Of a DNA stretch of 55,370 nucleotides, positions 1 to 9,781 are shown piece by piece; position 1 is the stretch's first letter, and the number at the start of each line of letters is the position of its first letter. Both the position numbers and the translations under genes were made by a program. The notes below the pieces were generated by a model that was given only the letters and a program-made list of their open reading frames with translations, had not been told where the DNA came from and searched no databases. The stretch is from Sterolibacterium sp. (GTDB lineage: Bacteria; Pseudomonadota; Gammaproteobacteria; Burkholderiales; Rhodocyclaceae), in NCBI GenBank assembly GCA_019105045.1, contig JAHRWT010000088.1:1-55370 (forward strand), read 5' to 3'.

Positions 1-2892
1 CTGCTGTGCGTGCACAATCCTTGCGAATATTTCTGGAGCGATATTCTCAGCGAGCAGGACCATGCCCGCCGCCAAGCCAGAAGCAGCGCCTCAAGACATG
101 CCCGCAAGGCCGGTATGCCAGAACAGCTTGCCGCCGAACAACTGCATTTGCACACCCATCCGCTATTGGCCGCCTGGGGCCGGCAGGGGCGGGATTATCT
201 GGCCTTGCTCGACACGCTGGACCAGCCGGACAGCTATCGCCAGCAATTTGAACGCCTCGGCGAGCGTATCGATATTTTTGAAAGCCACGGCGAAACCCGC
301 CTGCTCAACCAGTTGCAGGACGACATCCGCCAACTGCGCAGCCTGGATGAATCGCGCGCCCAGTGGCCGGCAGTCGATCCGGCCAGTGATCATTCCCTGC
401 GCTTTCACACGGCCCACAGTACCCAGCGGGAAGTCGAGATTTTGCAGGATCAGCTGCTGGCCACCTTCGCCGCCGACCCCAGCTTGCGCCCGCGTGATGT
501 GATTGTCATGGTGCCGGATGTGAATGCCTTTGCGCCGCACATCGACGCCGTCTTTGGCCAGCTCGATGCCAGCGACCCGCGCTATTTACCCTATTCAATT
601 GCCGATCAGGAAAGCCGCCAGCAAGCCCCGCTGGCGTTTGCCCTGGAATTTTTGCTGAACCTGCCGGAAGCGCGGCTGGCTGTCAGTGAGCTGTTTGATC
701 TGCTCGACGTGGCCGCCTTGCGTCAGCGCTTTGGTCTGGCCGCAGCAGACTTGCCCCGGCTGCGCCAGTGGATCCGCCAAAGCAACATCCGCTGGGGGCT
801 GAATGCCGCGCATCGTCAGCAATTCATGCCTCAGGCCACGCTGGCTGCGCAACAGCAAAATACCTGGCAGCAAGGACTCAAGCGCATGTTGCTGGGCTAT
901 GCCCTGGGCCATGATGAAGCGCTGCTGGCGGCCAATCACTGGCAGTCGATCGAAGCCTATGACGAAGTCAGCGGCCTGGGTGCGGCGGCTGTCGGCCCGC
1001 TGGCCAGCCTGCTGCACGCGCTGGAAAGCCTGGCGCAAAGTCTGGCCAAACCCGCCCCCCCCGCCCAATGGGGCCAACGATTGCGCAAGTTGCTGGATGA
1101 TTTCTTTTTAGTGGATACGGCCTCAGACCAATGGCTGCTGTTGAAATTTCAAGACAGCCTGAGCGATTGGCTGGCCGCCTGTGACGCCGCCGAGCTGACC
1201 GAAGATCTGCCGCTGAACGTGGTACGCGACCACTGGCTGGGTCAGTTGGACAGCGCCAGCCTGACCCGGCCGTTCATGGCCGGGCGGCTGACTTTTGCCA
1301 CCTTGATGCCGATGCGCGCCATTCCTTATCGCATGGTTTGCTTGCTGGGCATGAATGATGGCCAATTCCCACGCAGTCGGCCGCCGCTGGATTTCGATCT
1401 GATGGCGCAGGACGTGCGCCCCGGTGATCGCTCACGGCGTGAGGATGACCGCTATCTGTTTCTTGAAGCCCTGCTCTCGGCCCGCGAAAAACTGCACATC
1501 AGCTGGGTCGGCCGCAGCAACCTGGACAACAGCGAGCGCGCGCCTTCGGTGCTGGTCAGCCAGTTGCGCGACCATCTGCAGGCGGGCTGGCAGCTGGCAG
1601 CAAGTGCAGCAAGCGCAGCATCGACGTCAACCGCGACGCCAGCCTCGCCCACAGCCAACTTGCTCGATGCACTGACGGTGAAGCATCCGTTACAGCCTTT
1701 CAGCAACGCGTATTTTGTGGCCAGCGCGGATTCAGCCTTATTCACCTATGCCGCGGAATGGGAACGCCGCCCCGCGCCAGCAGCCGAACCAGAATCCAAA
1801 GCCGAATGTGCCTCCCTCCACCTGCCCCTGCCTCGCCTGGACACGCCGATCGAGCTGGATCAATTGGCCGCTTTTCTCAAAGATCCGGTGCGCCATTTCT
1901 ATCATCAGCGGCTGGATATCCGCTACGACGCACATGAGCTGGCCGCCCAGGAACAGGAAGATCACGAACCCTTTGCACTGGATGTCCTGCAGCAGTGGTC
2001 CTTGCAGGATCAGCTGATACAAGCGCGCCTGGCCGCCTTGTATCAAGGCGCGGATGCGGCAACCGAGCAGGCGGTCATCGACCATGAACTGGCCCGTATG
2101 CGCCGGGCGGGTGAGCTGCCCGTGGGCAGTGCCGGCGACCTGGTAACGGAAGCCCTGTGCGAACCGCTGGCGCGCATGTTCGCCTTGCGCGCCGAAGCGC
2201 TGGTGGCCTGGCCAGTGAGGCTGGACGATCAGGATTTCAGCTATTCATATGACGTGGCAGGCCAGTCGTTGAACATCACGGGGCGGCTGACCAATCTTCA
2301 CGGCCAATCTGCCCAAGGTGCTGCCGGTGCGCGCTGCCGCATCGAATTCAACAGCAGCAATTTGCTGGAAGGCAGGCGCTATCGGCGCGACAAACTGCTG
2401 GCCCCCTGGCTCAGGCATCTGGCCATGCACCTGCTGCCCGAAGCCGCGGCCAGCGGGCCGATCAGCAGCTTGATCATCGGCAAGAACGGTCAGGTATTGC
2501 TGCAACCCTTGCCGATTGAACAGGCGCGGGCTGACTTCAACACCTTGCTCACCCATTATGTGCAGGGCCTGTGCGCCCCTCTGCCCCTGGCCGCACGTAC
2601 CGGCTTTGCCTGGCTGGAAAAACAAGGCCAGCCTTGCCAGGGTGAGCTGGCCGACTGCGGCCAGCTGGCTGCGGCCATCGAAGCCGCACGCAACCGTTAT
2701 CACGGCAGCAGCAACCAAAGCAACTACGGCAGCCAAGGAGAATTGCAGTACAACGCCTATTTACAGCAAGCCTACCCAGACTTTGCCCGGCTCTGGTCGC
2801 AAGGCCGCTTCAGCCAGCTGTGCGCAGATTTGTACGGCCCCTTGCTGACCTGTGTTGGCCGCTCTGATGAGACCGCGGAGGACAAGGCATGA
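1..2892 (+). CDS. recC: RecBCD subunit gamma RecC, partial (5' end outside window)
   Basis: RecC is the subunit of the RecBCD helicase-nuclease that scans for Chi and holds the complex together in double-strand break repair. The reading frame is open from base 1. The first visible residues (LLCVHNPCEYFW) match the middle of the N-terminal half of RecC, so the true start lies to the left and the GTG at position 10 is not a start. Further on, a block around residues 430-460 of the visible part (MPMRAIPYRM, LLGMNDGQFPR) is the typical RecC signature, followed by the inactivated nuclease-like C-terminal domain. A low-complexity Ala/Ser/Thr patch lies near nucleotides 1600-1650. The stop overlaps the recB start by 4 bases (ATGA), so the two are translationally coupled. 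Confidence 0.95.
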   Translation: MLCVHNPCEYFWSDILSEQDHARRQARSSASRHARKAGMPEQLAAEQLHLHTHPLLAAWGRQGRDYLALLDTLDQPDSYRQQFERLGERIDIFESHGETRLLNQLQDDIRQLRSLDESRAQWPAVDPASDHSLRFHTAHSTQREVEILQDQLLATFAADPSLRPRDVIVMVPDVNAFAPHIDAVFGQLDASDPRYLPYSIADQESRQQAPLAFALEFLLNLPEARLAVSELFDLLDVAALRQRFGLAAADLPRLRQWIRQSNIRWGLNAAHRQQFMPQATLAAQQQNTWQQGLKRMLLGYALGHDEALLAANHWQSIEAYDEVSGLGAAAVGPLASLLHALESLAQSLAKPAPPAQWGQRLRKLLDDFFLVDTASDQWLLLKFQDSLSDWLAACDAAELTEDLPLNVVRDHWLGQLDSASLTRPFMAGRLTFATLMPMRAIPYRMVCLLGMNDGQFPRSRPPLDFDLMAQDVRPGDRSRREDDRYLFLEALLSAREKLHISWVGRSNLDNSERAPSVLVSQLRDHLQAGWQLAASAASAASTSTATPASPTANLLDALTVKHPLQPFSNAYFVASADSALFTYAAEWERRPAPAAEPESKAECASLHLPLPRLDTPIELDQLAAFLKDPVRHFYHQRLDIRYDAHELAAQEQEDHEPFALDVLQQWSLQDQLIQARLAALYQGADAATEQAVIDHELARMRRAGELPVGSAGDLVTEALCEPLARMFALRAEALVAWPVRLDDQDFSYSYDVAGQSLNITGRLTNLHGQSAQGAAGARCRIEFNSSNLLEGRRYRRDKLLAPWLRHLAMHLLPEAAASGPISSLIIGKNGQVLLQPLPIEQARADFNTLLTHYVQGLCAPLPLAARTGFAWLEKQGQPCQGELADCGQLAAAIEAARNRYHGSSNQSNYGSQGELQYNAYLQQAYPDFARLWSQGRFSQLCADLYGPLLTCVGRSDETAEDKA

Positions 2893-5800
2893 ACCGGGAA
2901 ACGCAGCGGCCCCCGCAGGTCAGCGAACTGGCGCCCCTGCGCCTGCCGCTGACCGGCAGCCATCTGATCGAAGCCAGCGCCGGCACCGGCAAGACCTATA
3001 CCATCGCCATGCTGTATGTGCGGCTGGTGCTGGGGCATGGCGGCCAGGCTGCATTGACGCCGCCAGAAATACTGGTGGTCACGTTTACCGAAGCCGCTAC
3101 CCAGGAATTGCGTGACCGCATCCGCAGCCGCTTGACCGAGGCGGCCCAGTATTTTCGTCAAACAGCTGCGGCTGTTGGCGACAGGCCCGATGAACCAGAC
3201 GATTTGCTGTGGCAGCTGCGCGCCGATTATCCCGTCGATGCCTGGCCGGCCTGCGCCCATCGTCTGGAGCTGGCTGCCGAATGGATGGACGAAGCAGCGA
3301 TTGCCACCATTCATGGCTGGTGCAATCGCATGTTGCGCGAGCACGCCTTTGATAGCCAAAGCGATTTTCAGCAAACGCTGGAAACCGATCAGACTGAATT
3401 GCACGCCGAAGTGGTGCGCGATTACTGGCGCAATTTCTACTACCCGCTGGGGCTGGAAGAAAGCCGCCTGGTGCATGGCTGCTGGGCCACGCCACAGGAT
3501 TTGCAACAAGTCATCAGCAAGCTGCTCGACCATGTCGACCAGTTGGCCGGCGCTGCCACCGCAGCCGAACCCGCGATCGGTCTGCCGCGTCTGCTGGCAG
3601 AAAAAAAACGACAGCTGACAGCCCTCAAACACCCCTGGCCGCAATGGATCGCAGAATTGCGCCAGCTGTATGACGAAGCCAGAAGTCGCGATCTGTTCCA
3701 CAAGCGACTGCTGCAAGCCAACCATGTCAATAACTGGCTGGACAAACTGGCCATCTGGGCCACGGAGCCAAGCATCGACACCGTTGACATCGGCAAAGGC
3801 TGGCAGCGGCTGACCCCGGCCGGCATGGCCGAAGCCTGGAAAGATGGCCAGCCCCCCGCCCATCCTGCTTTTGCTGCCATCGCCAAGCTGCCATCAGCGC
3901 TGGCCGATTTGCCCCAGCCACGCATCGATTTGTTGCTGCACGCCACCCACTGGATCGCCAATGAACTGGAGCGCATTCGCCAGCGCAGTGCGCGCATTGG
4001 TTTTGATGATTTGCTGATTCAGCTGGAACGGGCGCTGACGACCGCAGCCCCCGCCACCGACACTGCCCCCCCTGACGGCCCCAACCGGCTGGCCACCGTC
4101 ATCCGCCAGCAATTTCCAGTGGCCTTGATCGACGAATTTCAGGATACCGATCCCATCCAATACCGGATTTTTGAGGCCATCTACTCACCGGAGCAGCATC
4201 GCCAGGACAGCGCGCTGATACTGATCGGCGACCCCAAGCAGGCGATTTACGCCTTCCGTGGCGCGGACATCCACACCTATCTGCAAGCCCGCAGCGCAGT
4301 TGATCAGCGGCTATACACCCTGGCGACCAATTACCGCTCGACCCGGGCCATGGTCGGCGCGGTCAACCATTGTTTCGAACTGGCCGAGCAACAGCTGGAT
4401 ACGGCCGCTTTTCTTTTTCGCCCGGCGCAGGGCGGCCACAATCCCGTGCCGTTTTTCAGTGTCAAGGCGCAAGGCCGTCAGGATGAGTTTCAGGTTGCCG
4501 GCAAGACGCTGCCAGCCTTGCAATGGGTGGTGGCAGAAAATGAAGCAAACCAAGCCTTCAGCAGGCATGACTATCTCGCCACCCTGGCGGACATCTGCGC
4601 CGATCAAATGGTGGCCTGGCTGAATCTGGGCAGCTGCGGACAAGCCGGCTTCGTTGCCGCAGACGCCGCTCAAACGCCCACGCCAACCCGTGCCCTGTGC
4701 CCCGGCGACATGGCCGTGCTGGTCAACAATCGCAAGGAAGCCGACCACATTCGCCGCGCCTTGCTGCAACGCGGCGTGCGCTCGGTTTATCTGTCCGACA
4801 AGGAAACCGTGTATGCCACGCCGCAAGCGCAGGAAGTGCAACGCTGGCTGGCTGCCTGCGCCGAACCGGACAACGCCAATCTGCTGCGCGTAGCACTATC
4901 CACCCACACGCTGGGTTTGACTCTGGCCGAGCTGGATGCGCTGAATCACGACGAGCAAGCCTGGGAAGCCCGCGTCGTGCAATTCAAGGCCTACCGCGAA
5001 CTGTGGCAGCGCAATGGCGTATTGCCCTTGCTGCGCCGCATCCTGTTCGATTTCGGCTGCGGCGAACGTTTGCTCGATCAGGATGGCCGCCCGCCTGCGC
5101 GCGATCAGCAGGATGGACACAGCGGCGAGCGACGCATGACCGACATCCTGCATCTGGCCGAACTGCTGCAACAAGCCAGCGCCAGCCTGGAAGGTGAACA
5201 CGCCCTGCTGCGCTTTCTGACCGAACAGATGAGCGCACCAGACAGCGAGCAGGAGGACAAGCGGCTGCGGCTGGAAAGCGATGCAGCGCTGGTGCAGGTC
5301 ATCACCATCCACAAATCCAAAGGGCTGGAATATCCCCTGGTTTTTCTGCCCTTCATCTGTCTGGTCCGGGCCACCAAAAATACCGACCTGCCTCTGCAAT
5401 GGCACGATGAGCAAGGCCGGCCGCAGTTGGCCCTGCAGGCAGATGCCACCGCGCTGGCCTTGGCCGACTGTGAGCGACTGGCCGAAGATGTGCGCAAGCT
5501 GTATGTGGCCCTTACCCGGGCGCGCTACCTGACCTGGCTGGGCCTGGCCTCGGTCAAGGACGAAGCCACCAGTGCGCTGGATTATTTGCTGCAGCTCAAA
5601 CCAGACCAGGCAGATCCCTCCATGGCGGTGCAGACAGATTTGCTGCAACAGATATCCGCCATCGTGGCCAACGCCCCGGCCGACACCATGCAGGTGCAGG
5701 CCGTGTCGCTGAAGGCAAGCAGTACGGAGCAACATCAGCAGATCAGCCACTACCGCGCGCCAGCCAGCACCGGACAACGGAGCACTGCCCGCCGCCTTGA

Positions 5801-6737
5801 GCGCGCCGTGCGCGAGCATTGGTGGATAGGCAGCTACTCGGCCCTGCGCCTGGGCAGCCAGGACAAGCAGAGCAGCCAGATCAACCAAGCCAACCACTGG
5901 GAAGACACCGCGCAGGCCGACACGCTGCTGGAAAGCCTGCATCAGCTGCCGCCTGACGATTTTGTCCGGGCTTACAGCCACCGCACCACGGCGCCCATGC
6001 ACAGTTTTCATCGCGGTGCAGAAGCCGGCACTTTCCTCCATGAGTTGCTGGAATGGGCGGCCCGTGTCGGCTTCGCGCAAGCGCTGGCCCAGCCGGCTGA
6101 GCTGCGTGAGATGATCGCCCGCCGCTGTCAGGTGCGCGGCTGGGATGGCTGGATCGATCCTTTGCAGGATTGGCTGCAACAACTGCTGCAGCGAGATTTG
6201 TCCGTGGGCAGCGGGGCAGAAAAAACCACGCTGCAACTGGCCCAGCTGAAAACCGTGAAAGCCGAAATGGAATTCTGGTTGCCGGCCCATCAGGTTGATC
6301 TGCACCGCCTGGATGCCCTGGTCTGCCGCAGCACGCTGGCTGGCCAGCCCCGTCCTGCGCTGGATACGCCGCTGCTCAACGGCATGCTCAAGGGCTTCAT
6401 GGATTTGCTGTTTGAACATCAGGGGCGTTACTACGTGGCCGATTACAAATCGAACTGGCTGGGGGCAAGCGATGCCCATTACAGCCGGGCTCAGATGGAA
6501 CAAGCCATCCTCAGTCATCGCTATGACCTGCAATACGTCATTTATTTATTCGCCCTGCATCGCCTGCTGCGCTCCCGCCTGCCGGATTACGACTTCGATC
6601 GCCACGTCGGCGGCGCGGTCTATCTGTTCCTGCGCGGCATCAATGCCGATACCGCCGGTGTGCATTTCGAGCGTCCCCCCGCCACTTTGATGGCCGAGCT
6701 GGACGCCCTGTTTGATGGCAGCGAGGCCAGACCATGA
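2889..6737 (+). CDS. recB: RecBCD subunit beta RecB, helicase-nuclease
   Basis: RecB is the 3'-5' SF1 helicase and the only nuclease of RecBCD. It is 1282 aa, a little longer than E. coli RecB. The Walker A motif EASAGTGKT lies at residues 28-36 and the Walker B motif LIDEFQDTD near 414-422. A late helicase motif (HKSKGLEYPLVF) lies near 810. The C-terminal nuclease domain keeps its catalytic residues: the Asp of FMDLL (about 1171) and the Asp and Lys of ADYKSNW (about 1185-1188), equivalent to D1067, D1080 and K1082 of E. coli. Its ATG overlaps the recC stop and its stop overlaps the recD start, each by 4 bases. No ptrA-like protease gene separates recC and recB, unlike in E. coli. Confidence 0.97.
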   Translation: MNRETQRPPQVSELAPLRLPLTGSHLIEASAGTGKTYTIAMLYVRLVLGHGGQAALTPPEILVVTFTEAATQELRDRIRSRLTEAAQYFRQTAAAVGDRPDEPDDLLWQLRADYPVDAWPACAHRLELAAEWMDEAAIATIHGWCNRMLREHAFDSQSDFQQTLETDQTELHAEVVRDYWRNFYYPLGLEESRLVHGCWATPQDLQQVISKLLDHVDQLAGAATAAEPAIGLPRLLAEKKRQLTALKHPWPQWIAELRQLYDEARSRDLFHKRLLQANHVNNWLDKLAIWATEPSIDTVDIGKGWQRLTPAGMAEAWKDGQPPAHPAFAAIAKLPSALADLPQPRIDLLLHATHWIANELERIRQRSARIGFDDLLIQLERALTTAAPATDTAPPDGPNRLATVIRQQFPVALIDEFQDTDPIQYRIFEAIYSPEQHRQDSALILIGDPKQAIYAFRGADIHTYLQARSAVDQRLYTLATNYRSTRAMVGAVNHCFELAEQQLDTAAFLFRPAQGGHNPVPFFSVKAQGRQDEFQVAGKTLPALQWVVAENEANQAFSRHDYLATLADICADQMVAWLNLGSCGQAGFVAADAAQTPTPTRALCPGDMAVLVNNRKEADHIRRALLQRGVRSVYLSDKETVYATPQAQEVQRWLAACAEPDNANLLRVALSTHTLGLTLAELDALNHDEQAWEARVVQFKAYRELWQRNGVLPLLRRILFDFGCGERLLDQDGRPPARDQQDGHSGERRMTDILHLAELLQQASASLEGEHALLRFLTEQMSAPDSEQEDKRLRLESDAALVQVITIHKSKGLEYPLVFLPFICLVRATKNTDLPLQWHDEQGRPQLALQADATALALADCERLAEDVRKLYVALTRARYLTWLGLASVKDEATSALDYLLQLKPDQADPSMAVQTDLLQQISAIVANAPADTMQVQAVSLKASSTEQHQQISHYRAPASTGQRSTARRLERAVREHWWIGSYSALRLGSQDKQSSQINQANHWEDTAQADTLLESLHQLPPDDFVRAYSHRTTAPMHSFHRGAEAGTFLHELLEWAARVGFAQALAQPAELREMIARRCQVRGWDGWIDPLQDWLQQLLQRDLSVGSGAEKTTLQLAQLKTVKAEMEFWLPAHQVDLHRLDALVCRSTLAGQPRPALDTPLLNGMLKGFMDLLFEHQGRYYVADYKSNWLGASDAHYSRAQMEQAILSHRYDLQYVIYLFALHRLLRSRLPDYDFDRHVGGAVYLFLRGINADTAGVHFERPPATLMAELDALFDGSEARP

Positions 6738-8995
6738 AGCCGATCAACGCTCAAAGCCAACTCATGGCACTGTCAGGGGAGGACATGCTGGCCTTGCTGG
6801 CCGCCTGGCAGCAGGCCAACTGGCTGCGCCCGCTGGATGTCGCCCTGGTGCGTTTTCTGGCCGCCGAATGTCCAGCCCAGGCCATGTCGCCGGCCCTGAT
6901 GCTGGCCACCGCGCTGCTCAGTCACCAACTGGGCCGTGGCCATGTCTGTCTCAACCTGCAACAGGTGCTGGCCGATCCTTACATGGCTTTGTCGTTGCCG
7001 CCCGAATATCACGCATACGCCGTCTGCCCGCAGGTGCAGGTGCAACTCATCCAGCCGGGTGATCTGCTTTCCAGTCTGACGCTGGCCGACTGGCGCGCCA
7101 GTCTGCAACAGGTTGGGCTGGTTGAGTCGGTTGATTCGGTTGATTCGGTTGATTCGGCTGACCTGATGCATCCGCTGCCGGGTGCCACCACGCCACTGGT
7201 GCTTTGTGGCGAACGCCTTTACCTGCGCCGCTATTGGCGTTATGAGCGCCAGCTTGAAGCCGCCATCAAACAGCGGCTGGCCGATAGCGCCCGGATTGCC
7301 GCCCAGCTGCCCAAGGAACAGCTACAAGCCAAGCTGCAAAGCCTGTTTCCAGCCGCGACCGAATCTGGCAGTGCGCCCATCGACTGGCAGAAAATCGCCT
7401 GTGCCGTGGCTGCGCGCAGCGCCTTCAGCATCATCACCGGTGGACCGGGCACCGGCAAGACCACCACCGTGGTGCGCCTGCTGGCCTTGCTGCAAGCCTT
7501 GGCGCTGGAAACTCAGCCCAAACCATTGCGGATTGCCTTGGCCGCACCCACCGGCAAGGCTGCCGCCCGCCTCAAGGCGTCCATCGCCAGCGCCATCAAC
7601 AGCCTGCCCGATTTCGTCAAGCATCAACCACAGCTGCAAGCCAGCATTCCCAGTCAAGCCGTGACTTTGCACCACCTGCTGGGCGTGCGGCCAGCAAGCC
7701 GCCACTTTCGCCACAATGCTCGTCATCCGCTGCCGCTGGATGTGCTGGTGGTGGATGAAGCCTCGATGATCGATCTGGAAATGATGGCCGCCTTGCTCGC
7801 CGCCCTGCCGGCGCAGGCGCGGCTGATCCTGCTGGGTGACCAGGACCAGCTGGCCTCGGTCGAAGCCGGCTCGGTGCTGGGCGAACTATGCCGCGATGCG
7901 CGACTAGGCCATTTCCTGCCCGCCGCCGCCCAATGGATCACCGAGCTGACCGGCGAAACCGTGCCGGCCGAGCTGTGCGATGCGCAAGGCAATGCGCTCA
8001 GTCAGCACATCATCATGCTGCGCCACAGTCACCGCTTTGCCGGCGACAGCGGCATCGGCCAGTTGGCGGCCGCCGTCAATGCCGGCCAGCCACAACAGAT
8101 TCAAGCGGTCTGGCAACGAGGCTTTGACGATATTCAATGTCATCAGCTTGTCGCCAGCCAGACCAAGTCGGCGGACCAGCAACTGGCCCGGCTGCTGCTG
8201 GGCACCGACACCACGGCGACCACGGATACTACAGATAGATCAAGCGCTCACGACCACGCCCCCGGCCTTGCTGATTATCTGCACATCATCAACAACGAAC
8301 GTCCTCCGTTGACGGCGCCAAGCGCTGCTTTTGACCATTGGGCGCGCCAGGTGCTGGCCGCCCATGGCCGCTTCCAATTGTTGTGCGTGCTGCGCCAAGG
8401 TCCCCATGGCGTCGAAGGCTTGAACCACCGCCTGGAAACCCTGTTGCGCCAGCGTGGCCTGATCAGGCTGGAGCCGCTCAACCCCTGGTACAACGGCCGC
8501 CCGGTGCAGGTCACCTGCAATGATTACCGGCTGGGTTTGATGAATGGCGATATCGGCATCACCCTGGATTACCCCATCTTCGACCGCCACGGCGAGCCAG
8601 CCAGCTGGGGCCGTCGCGTGGTGTTCAAAAAAACCGACAGTGGCGGCCATGATCACCCTGACAACGATCTGCTCTGGGTGCTGCCCAGCCGCCTGCCCGC
8701 CGCAGAAACCGTCTTCGCCCTCACGGTACACAAATCACAGGGTTCGGAATTCGACCACTGCGCCTTGCTGCTGCCTCCCACGCGCAATCCTTTGCTTACT
8801 CGCGAACTGATCTACACCGCCATCACCCGCGGCAAACAAAAATTCTCCCTGATCTGCAGCGGCCAGCCCGAGCTGATCAACGAAGCCGCCACCCGCACGG
8901 TGCAGCGGTCGGGGGGATTGTTTGCCGGCGAAGGCGATAAAACAAGCACGCGACCATCATCAATCGATCAATCCAGCCAGCTCCACCAACGGTGA
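6734..8995 (+). CDS. recD: RecBCD subunit alpha RecD, helicase
   Basis: RecD is the fast 5'-3' SF1B helicase of RecBCD and activates RecB nuclease. At 753 aa it is longer than the roughly 608-aa E. coli protein. The Walker A motif GGPGTGKTTT is near residue 235, Walker B VVDEASMID near 337, and the C-terminal motif HKSQGSEFD near 668. The additional length comes partly from low-complexity insertions: a Val-Asp-Ser repeat at about residues 130-142, encoded by four 9-bp units, and a Thr/Asp-rich stretch near nucleotides 8205-8240. The start overlaps the recB stop by 4 bases, completing a recC-recB-recD operon. Confidence 0.96.
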   Translation: MKPINAQSQLMALSGEDMLALLAAWQQANWLRPLDVALVRFLAAECPAQAMSPALMLATALLSHQLGRGHVCLNLQQVLADPYMALSLPPEYHAYAVCPQVQVQLIQPGDLLSSLTLADWRASLQQVGLVESVDSVDSVDSADLMHPLPGATTPLVLCGERLYLRRYWRYERQLEAAIKQRLADSARIAAQLPKEQLQAKLQSLFPAATESGSAPIDWQKIACAVAARSAFSIITGGPGTGKTTTVVRLLALLQALALETQPKPLRIALAAPTGKAAARLKASIASAINSLPDFVKHQPQLQASIPSQAVTLHHLLGVRPASRHFRHNARHPLPLDVLVVDEASMIDLEMMAALLAALPAQARLILLGDQDQLASVEAGSVLGELCRDARLGHFLPAAAQWITELTGETVPAELCDAQGNALSQHIIMLRHSHRFAGDSGIGQLAAAVNAGQPQQIQAVWQRGFDDIQCHQLVASQTKSADQQLARLLLGTDTTATTDTTDRSSAHDHAPGLADYLHIINNERPPLTAPSAAFDHWARQVLAAHGRFQLLCVLRQGPHGVEGLNHRLETLLRQRGLIRLEPLNPWYNGRPVQVTCNDYRLGLMNGDIGITLDYPIFDRHGEPASWGRRVVFKKTDSGGHDHPDNDLLWVLPSRLPAAETVFALTVHKSQGSEFDHCALLLPPTRNPLLTRELIYTAITRGKQKFSLICSGQPELINEAATRTVQRSGGLFAGEGDKTSTRPSSIDQSSQLHQR
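7121..7156 (+). repeat. In-frame 9-bp tandem repeat inside recD
   Basis: Four consecutive 9-bp units, gttgagtcg followed by three copies of gttgattcg, encode Val-Glu-Ser and then Val-Asp-Ser three times. The unit length is a multiple of three, so a gain or loss of copies would keep the recD frame. The repeat lies in the N-terminal region before the first helicase motif. Confidence 0.9.
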
Positions 8996-9023
8996 GGCGC
9001 GGCAGAGCCGATCGGCTGGGGGG

Positions 9024-9051
9024 TAAAAAAAGGGAACCACTGGCTCCCTTT
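9024..9051 (-). terminator. Intrinsic terminator of sodB
   Basis: On the minus strand a 10-bp stem (AAAGGGAGCC pairing with GGTTCCCTTT, one G-T pair) with a 3-base loop is followed by a run of T residues. It lies 38 bases after the sodB stop. On the plus strand there is no long T run after the stem, so it is a one-way terminator. Confidence 0.9.
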
Positions 9052-9088
9052 GGATAGACGACAAACGTCGAGTGGAAAACGATCGGGT

Positions 9089-9673
9089 TCAGCCAAAGTT
9101 TTTTGCGACGAACTCCCAGTTCACCAGTTTGTCGAGGAAAGTCTCGATGAATTTCGGGCGGAGATTGCGGTAGTCGATGTAGTAGGCGTGCTCCCAGACG
9201 TCGATGCAGAGCAGGGCTTTGTCGCCGGTGGTCAGTGGCGTGCCGGCAGCGCCCATGTTGACGATGTCGAGCGAGCCGTCGGTTTTTTTCACCAGCCAGG
9301 TCCAGCCGGAGCCGAAGTTGCCGGCCGCGCTGGTCTGAAAGGCTTTCTTGAACTCATCATAGCTGCCCCATTTCTTGCTGATGGCTTCGCCCAGTGCGCC
9401 GCCGGGCGTGCCGCCGCCGTTGGGCTTGAGGCAGTTCCAGAAGAAACTGTGATTCCAGACCTGGGCCGCATTGTTGTAGATGCCGCCAGCGGGCGCTTGC
9501 CTGACGATGGCTTCAAGATCGAGATTGGCGTACTCGGTGCCCTTGATCAGGTTGTTGAGGTTGGTGACATAGGCCTGATGGTGCTTGGCATAGTGATATT
9601 CAAAGGTTTCCTTGGACATGTGCGGTTCGAGCGCGTCCATGGCGAAAGGAAGCTGGGGCAGGGTGTGTTCCAT
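9089..9673 (-). CDS. sodB: Superoxide dismutase, iron type
   Basis: This enzyme dismutates superoxide to peroxide and oxygen in the cytoplasm. It is 194 aa, the normal length for the Fe/Mn family. The metal ligands are visible: His27, His75 in NHSFFW, and Asp158 and His162 in DVWEHAYY. Gln71 (in NAAQVW, before the NHSFFW motif) is the outer-sphere glutamine typical of iron rather than manganese enzymes. A clear ribosome binding site (AAGGAG) precedes the ATG. The gene has its own promoter with a palindrome resembling an IscR site over the -10 element, and an intrinsic terminator, so it is probably monocistronic. Confidence 0.96.
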   Translation of the reverse strand: MEHTLPQLPFAMDALEPHMSKETFEYHYAKHHQAYVTNLNNLIKGTEYANLDLEAIVRQAPAGGIYNNAAQVWNHSFFWNCLKPNGGGTPGGALGEAISKKWGSYDEFKKAFQTSAAGNFGSGWTWLVKKTDGSLDIVNMGAAGTPLTTGDKALLCIDVWEHAYYIDYRNLRPKFIETFLDKLVNWEFVAKNFG

Positions 9674-9756
9674 GGGATTCTCCTTGTGAGTGATGAGCCG
9701 GAAGAGGGGCGGTGTGCGTTGGCGGTGATAGTTGCGTGAGTGCCGTCAATTCACGG

Positions 9757-9781
9757 AAACCCGACAATTTTAGTCGGGTTA
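9757..9781 (-). promoter_or_regulatory. IscR type-1-like palindrome over the sodB -10 element
   Basis: The sequence contains a perfect 8-bp inverted repeat, AACCCGAC and GTCGGGTT, separated by 7 A/T bases. It matches 21 of 25 positions of the E. coli IscR type-1 consensus (ATASYYGACTRWWWYAGTCRRSTAT, quoted from memory). It shares the GACTAA and CGGG blocks with the operator in front of iscR in this window. It could instead bind another Rrf2-family or unrelated regulator; the palindrome itself is certain, the regulator is inferred. Confidence 0.6.

Noticed and set aside
10-2892. GTG at position 10 as the start of recC
   Set aside because: The frame is open to the window edge and the residues around it are internal to RecC; the gene is simply cut.
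4896-6533. 545-codon open frame on the minus strand opposite recB
   Set aside because: It is antisense to the helicase and nuclease parts of RecB; the low-complexity Gln/His/Gly-rich product resembles no known protein.
9024-9051. Hairpin after recD as a recD terminator
   Set aside because: There is no T run on the plus-strand side; the T tract is on the minus strand, fitting sodB.
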